This document shows positions 31,697-34,198 of a DNA stretch of 34,198 bases, one piece after another. Numbering within the stretch: position 1 is the first letter of the stretch; each line of letters opens with the position of its first letter. The notes beneath the pieces are model-generated. The model searched no databases. It saw only the letters and a program-made list of their open reading frames with translations, and was not told the DNA's origin. A program made the translations under genes and the position numbers. The stretch is from an uncultured Ruminococcus sp. (GTDB lineage Bacteria > Bacillota > Clostridia > Oscillospirales > Ruminococcaceae). The DNA lies in assembly GCA_900318825.1 (NCBI GenBank), contig ONMB01000015.1, positions 1 through 34,198 of the forward strand. Reading direction: 5' to 3'.

Positions 31697-32088
31697 TATT
31701 CCTGTGTTTTGAGTTCACCGTGCTTTTCGTAATCAGCAACGCGGATTATCTCGTTCTCGTCGCCGACAAATACGACTCTCGGACGATAGATCTTAGCTTC
31801 CTCCGGCGTAACATCGGCATATGCCATTATGATGACTCTGTCGCCCTTCTGACCGGAACGTGCTGCTGCACCGTTCAGGCAGATGACGCCGCTTCCGCGC
31901 TCGCCTGCAATAACGTAAGTCTCGATGCGAGTACCGCTGTTGACGTTCACGATGTGAACGTGCTCATACTCATACAGACCGGCTGCTTCGATGAGATCCT
32001 CGTCGATAGTTATGCTGCCGACGTAGTTCAGTTCAGCCTGAGTGATGACGGCTCTGTGTATCTTGCTTTTAAGTAAGGATATATGCAT
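31696..32088 (-). CDS. panD: Aspartate 1-decarboxylase
   Basis: Makes beta-alanine from L-aspartate for pantothenate synthesis. The 130-residue proenzyme cleaves itself at Gly24-Ser25 (VGSITID) to create the pyruvoyl cofactor, and that site is intact. Also seen are Lys9 (KSKIHRA), the YEHVHIVN strand near 40-47 and the NGAAAR motif near 72-77, where Tyr and Asn contact substrate. It is third in the panB-panC-panD unit, 12 bp after panC, with a ribosome site GGAGG upstream of its ATG. Confidence 0.95.
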   Translation of the reverse strand: MHISLLKSKIHRAVITQAELNYVGSITIDEDLIEAAGLYEYEHVHIVNVNSGTRIETYVIAGERGSGVICLNGAAARSGQKGDRVIIMAYADVTPEEAKIYRPRVVFVGDENEIIRVADYEKHGELKTQE

Positions 32089-32100
32089 TGCACCGCCTCC

Positions 32101-32949
32101 TTAAACATCTTCCGAGAAGAAGTTGTCAATAAGACGAGTCTTGCCGATATAAACGGCTATCGCACAGAGTGCAGGACGGTCGAGCTTCGTAATCTGCTGC
32201 ATAGTTGCGCAGTCAACGATCTTGACATAGTCGATACGCGCGAGAGGTTCAGCGCTGATGAGCTTCTTCATTTCGCCGATTATAGTCTCACAGCTCTTCT
32301 CGCCATTCTTTACCATATCCTTGCCGAGAGCGATAGAGCGTGAAAGAACGAGCGCTGCCTTTCTCTCGTCGGGGTTGAGGTAAGTATTTCTCGAACTCTT
32401 TGCAAGACCGTCAGCTTCACGGATTATAGGACAGCCGATTATCTCGATGTCCATATTGAGATCGTCAACCATGTGACGGATAACAGCAAGCTGCTGAGCG
32501 TCCTTCTTGCCGAAGTAAGCGCGGTCAGGCTTTACGATATTGAACAGCTTTGAAACGACTGTGCAGACACCTCTGAAATGAACAGGGCGGCTGAGTCCGC
32601 AGAGCTCCTGTGTGAGAACTGTCATATCAACAAAGGACGAAAATCCCTCGTGATACATCTCTGAGGGCTCCGGGTTGAAAATGAGGTCACCGCCGTGCTC
32701 CTCGACTAACTGAGCGTCACGGTCGATGTCACGGGGATAGCTCTCAAGATCCTCGGTGGGACCGAACTGCATGGGATTTACAAAGTCTGAAACGACTGTC
32801 CTGTCGTTATCTTTATGGGAAGCATCGATAAGACTTGCATGACCTTCGTGGAGATAGCCCATTGTTGGGACGAGTCCTACTGTGAGTCCCTGAGCTCTCC
32901 ATTCCCTGACCTGCTTGCGTACTTCGTCTATTGTCTTGACAACTCTCAT
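32101..32949 (-). CDS. panC: Pantothenate synthetase
   Basis: Condenses pantoate and beta-alanine with ATP, the last step of vitamin B5 synthesis. The 282-residue protein shows the nucleotide-binding HxGH (His34-Glu-Gly-His37 in [10 protein letters not shown]), the pantoate-binding NPMQFGP near 58-64, the YPRD near 71-74, [12 protein letters not shown] near 147-158, and the KSSRN flexible segment near 184-188. The start overlaps the panB stop by four bases (ATGA), with AAGGAGG inside the end of panB, so the two are coupled. Confidence 0.95.
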   Translation of the reverse strand: MRVVKTIDEVRKQVREWRAQGLTVGLVPTMGYLHEGHASLIDASHKDNDRTVVSDFVNPMQFGPTEDLESYPRDIDRDAQLVEEHGGDLIFNPEPSEMYHEGFSSFVDMTVLTQELCGLSRPVHFRGVCTVVSKLFNIVKPDRAYFGKKDAQQLAVIRHMVDDLNMDIEIIGCPIIREADGLAKSSRNTYLNPDERKAALVLSRSIALGKDMVKNGEKSCETIIGEMKKLISAEPLARIDYVKIVDCATMQQITKLDRPALCAIAVYIGKTRLIDNFFSEDV

Positions 32950-33791
32950 TCTAAGCCTTCCTCCTTGATTATCTCGCTGATAACTTCATCGTCTATCTTG
33001 TATGTGTGCTCCTCAGCCGGAAATACTCCTGACTTGGTCTCGTCGATATAATCGCTGATACCCTTGCGCATGAGCTCGCCTGCTTCTGCAAAGCGCTTGA
33101 CGAACTTTGCTGTATGACCGACAGTGAGTCCGAGCATATCCTGATATACGAGGACCTGACCGTCACAGCCGTTTCCTGCACCGATACCGATAGTCGGGAT
33201 AGTGAGCTTCTTTGTGATAATGTCAGCGAGCTTTGCGGGGATACCCTCGAGAACTACCATACAAGCGCCGGCTTCCTGGATCTTCAGAGCATCGGCAATG
33301 AGAGTACGGGCAGCTTCAAGGCTCTTGCCCTGTACCTTAAATCCGCCGAAAGCGTTCACGGACTGAGGTGTGAGACCAAGGTGAGCAACTACCGGGATAG
33401 AAGCCTTGACGATAGCCTTGATAACGTCGCAGACATCTGCGCCGCCCTCGAGCTTGACAGCGTTGGCTCCGCCCTCCTTGATGAGACGTCCGGCATTTAT
33501 TACAGCCTGTTCAACACTCACCTGATAGGACATAAACGGCATATCTGCCACTACAAACGTATTCACAGCGCCTCGCGAAACTGCTGCGGTGTGATGTATC
33601 ATATCCTCCATTGTTACCGGAAGCGTATTCTCGTAGCCGAGCATTACCATTCCGAGTGAATCGCCTATGAGGATAGAGTTAACGCCGCACTCATCCATGA
33701 TCTTTGCTGTTGTGTAGTCATACGCAGTAAGCATCGTTATCTTGTCGCCTGATTGCTTCTGCTTTAAGAGCGTTGAAACAGTGTTTTTCAT
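32946..33791 (-). CDS. panB: 3-methyl-2-oxobutanoate hydroxymethyltransferase
   Basis: Adds a hydroxymethyl group from methylene-THF to alpha-ketoisovalerate to form ketopantoate, first step of the pathway. The 281-residue protein has the Mg2+ site in IGDSLGMV (42-49), [11 protein letters not shown] (57-67), [10 protein letters not shown] near 107-116, the [14 protein letters not shown] loop near 134-147 and LEGIP with the catalytic Glu near 180. Of two in-frame ATGs, the one at 33789-33791 is preferred: AAGGAG is 8 nt before it and only about 2 nt before the ATG at 33797. It heads the pan operon with a sigma-A promoter at 33848-33876. Confidence 0.95.
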   Translation of the reverse strand: MKNTVSTLLKQKQSGDKITMLTAYDYTTAKIMDECGVNSILIGDSLGMVMLGYENTLPVTMEDMIHHTAAVSRGAVNTFVVADMPFMSYQVSVEQAVINAGRLIKEGGANAVKLEGGADVCDVIKAIVKASIPVVAHLGLTPQSVNAFGGFKVQGKSLEAARTLIADALKIQEAGACMVVLEGIPAKLADIITKKLTIPTIGIGAGNGCDGQVLVYQDMLGLTVGHTAKFVKRFAEAGELMRKGISDYIDETKSGVFPAEEHTYKIDDEVISEIIKEEGLE

Positions 33792-33847
33792 AATCATTTC
33801 TCCTTAAATAGTGTTACCATTCTGCATAGCAGATAAGATACATACAT

Positions 33848-33876
33848 ATTATAACATATGATTTTCAAAATATCAA
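33848..33876 (-). promoter_or_regulatory. Sigma-A promoter of the pan operon
   Basis: On the minus strand, TTGATA (33871-33876) is 17 bp from TATAAT (33848-33853). The leader of about 50 nt shows no riboswitch-like structure. Confidence 0.8.
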
Positions 33877-33914
33877 CACACTCCGCAAATTTTTTCCATA
33901 GGAGCAATAAATAA

Positions 33915-33933
33915 GCGCCTGAAACTCAGGCGC
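33915..33933 (-). terminator. Terminator after the C_GCAxxG_C_C gene
   Basis: An 8-bp perfect stem (GCGCCTGA / TCAGGCGC) with a 3-nt loop starts 7 bp after the stop codon; on the minus strand it is followed by TTATTTATT. Confidence 0.75.
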
Positions 33934-33939
33934 ACAGAA

Positions 33940-34198
33940 CTATATCATCTCTTCGGCTATTCTGACAGCGTTCTTTACGCAGTCGTCGCAGCTGCACAGC
34001 ATAGGTCCCTGTTTTGTACCTTTGAGCTCGCCGCAGTCCGTACTGCCGCACAGTGAGCGGAATTTCATAAACATTTCCCTGCCGGCTGCACCGATCGAGG
34101 TCCCCTCGTATTTTTTGAGTCCGAGAACCATTTCCGCACCGCACAGAGCACCGCAGGTAGCGTCCATAGTACCCATACCAAGTCCGAAACCGGCACCG
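33940..34198 (-). CDS. C_GCAxxG_C_C family protein, putative redox (5' end cut off by window)
   Basis: The frame is open from the window edge to the stop at 33940, about 86 codons of a protein that is normally around 140 residues. The visible part reads AGFGLGMGTMDATCGALCGAE at its start, then a segment ending CGSTDCGELKG, then CSCDDCVKNAVRIAEEMI. The CGALCGA, STDC and CxxC(x)xC Cys pattern is that of the C_GCAxxG_C_C family, often found near redox proteins and thought to bind a metal or cofactor; the function is not established. The N-terminal GCAxxG motif lies outside the window. Confidence 0.8.
   Translation of the reverse strand, partial: GAGFGLGMGTMDATCGALCGAEMVLGLKKYEGTSIGAAGREMFMKFRSLCGSTDCGELKGTKQGPMLCSCDDCVKNAVRIAEEMI

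Noticed and set aside
1-34198. CRISPR arrays, tRNA or rRNA genes, prophage or insertion sequences
   Set aside because: Reading both strands I found no regularly spaced repeats, no cloverleaf-like gene with CCA end and no integrase or transposase coding sequence.

Overview
The window looks like a chromosomal segment of a spore-forming, anaerobic Clostridia member close to Ruminococcus (Oscillospiraceae). The evidence is the spoIIGA-sigE pair and a BofA-like protein (sporulation), two secreted proteins with type I dockerins (cellulosome-type assembly), a phosphofructokinase with the residues of the PPi-dependent type, rubrerythrin plus a flavoprotein-rubredoxin (anaerobic oxygen defence), and HemZ. 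Genes are dense, no gene-free stretch exceeds 300 bases, and almost every transcription unit starts with a readable sigma-A promoter with a 17-bp spacer. I saw no tRNA, rRNA, CRISPR array, IS element or prophage gene.

Layout. 1-7645, minus strand: a 3'-truncated phosphofructokinase, rubrerythrin, a small alarmone synthetase, an acyl-CoA ligase, a zinc-ribbon protein, pyrimidine-nucleoside phosphorylase, and a tight four-gene operon of small proteins ending in a BofA-like membrane protein. 7744-12704, mostly plus: a YfcE-type phosphoesterase, a SulP anion transporter, a minus-strand TetR regulator divergent from an MTA/SAH nucleosidase, and a small secreted dockerin protein. 12757-16997, minus: a 1116-residue secreted GH97 glycosidase with LamG-like, CBM and dockerin modules, then a flavin-reductase protein with two rubredoxin domains. 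17160-20663, plus: a DEAD-box helicase with a 37-residue membrane peptide behind it, then spoIIGA-sigE. 20815-31332, plus: a long run of recJ, rel, an MBL hydrolase, hemZ, rlmD, a CDP-alcohol phosphatidyltransferase, a decayed GrpB-family gene, an acyltransferase and a DUF2520 dehydrogenase. 31379-33791, minus: panB-panC-panD plus a small membrane protein. 33940-34198, minus: a 5'-truncated C_GCAxxG_C_C protein.

How they fit together. With panB, panC and panD, the convergent DUF2520 dehydrogenase may supply the ketopantoate reductase step, so the whole pantothenate route could be encoded within 3.3 kb. Rel and the small synthetase give the cell two (p)ppGpp sources. Rubrerythrin, which has a PerR-like box on its promoter, and the double-rubredoxin flavoprotein could share an electron-transfer route to peroxide or oxygen. 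The two convergent dockerin proteins suggest a polysaccharide-degrading surface complex; the smaller one may be an adaptor rather than an enzyme.

The best items to pursue are the uncharacterised four-gene BofA-linked operon, the candidate PanG, the cohesin-like dockerin protein, the tandem-rubredoxin flavoprotein, the unannotated 37-residue peptide, and the internally deleted GrpB gene at 29155-29273.
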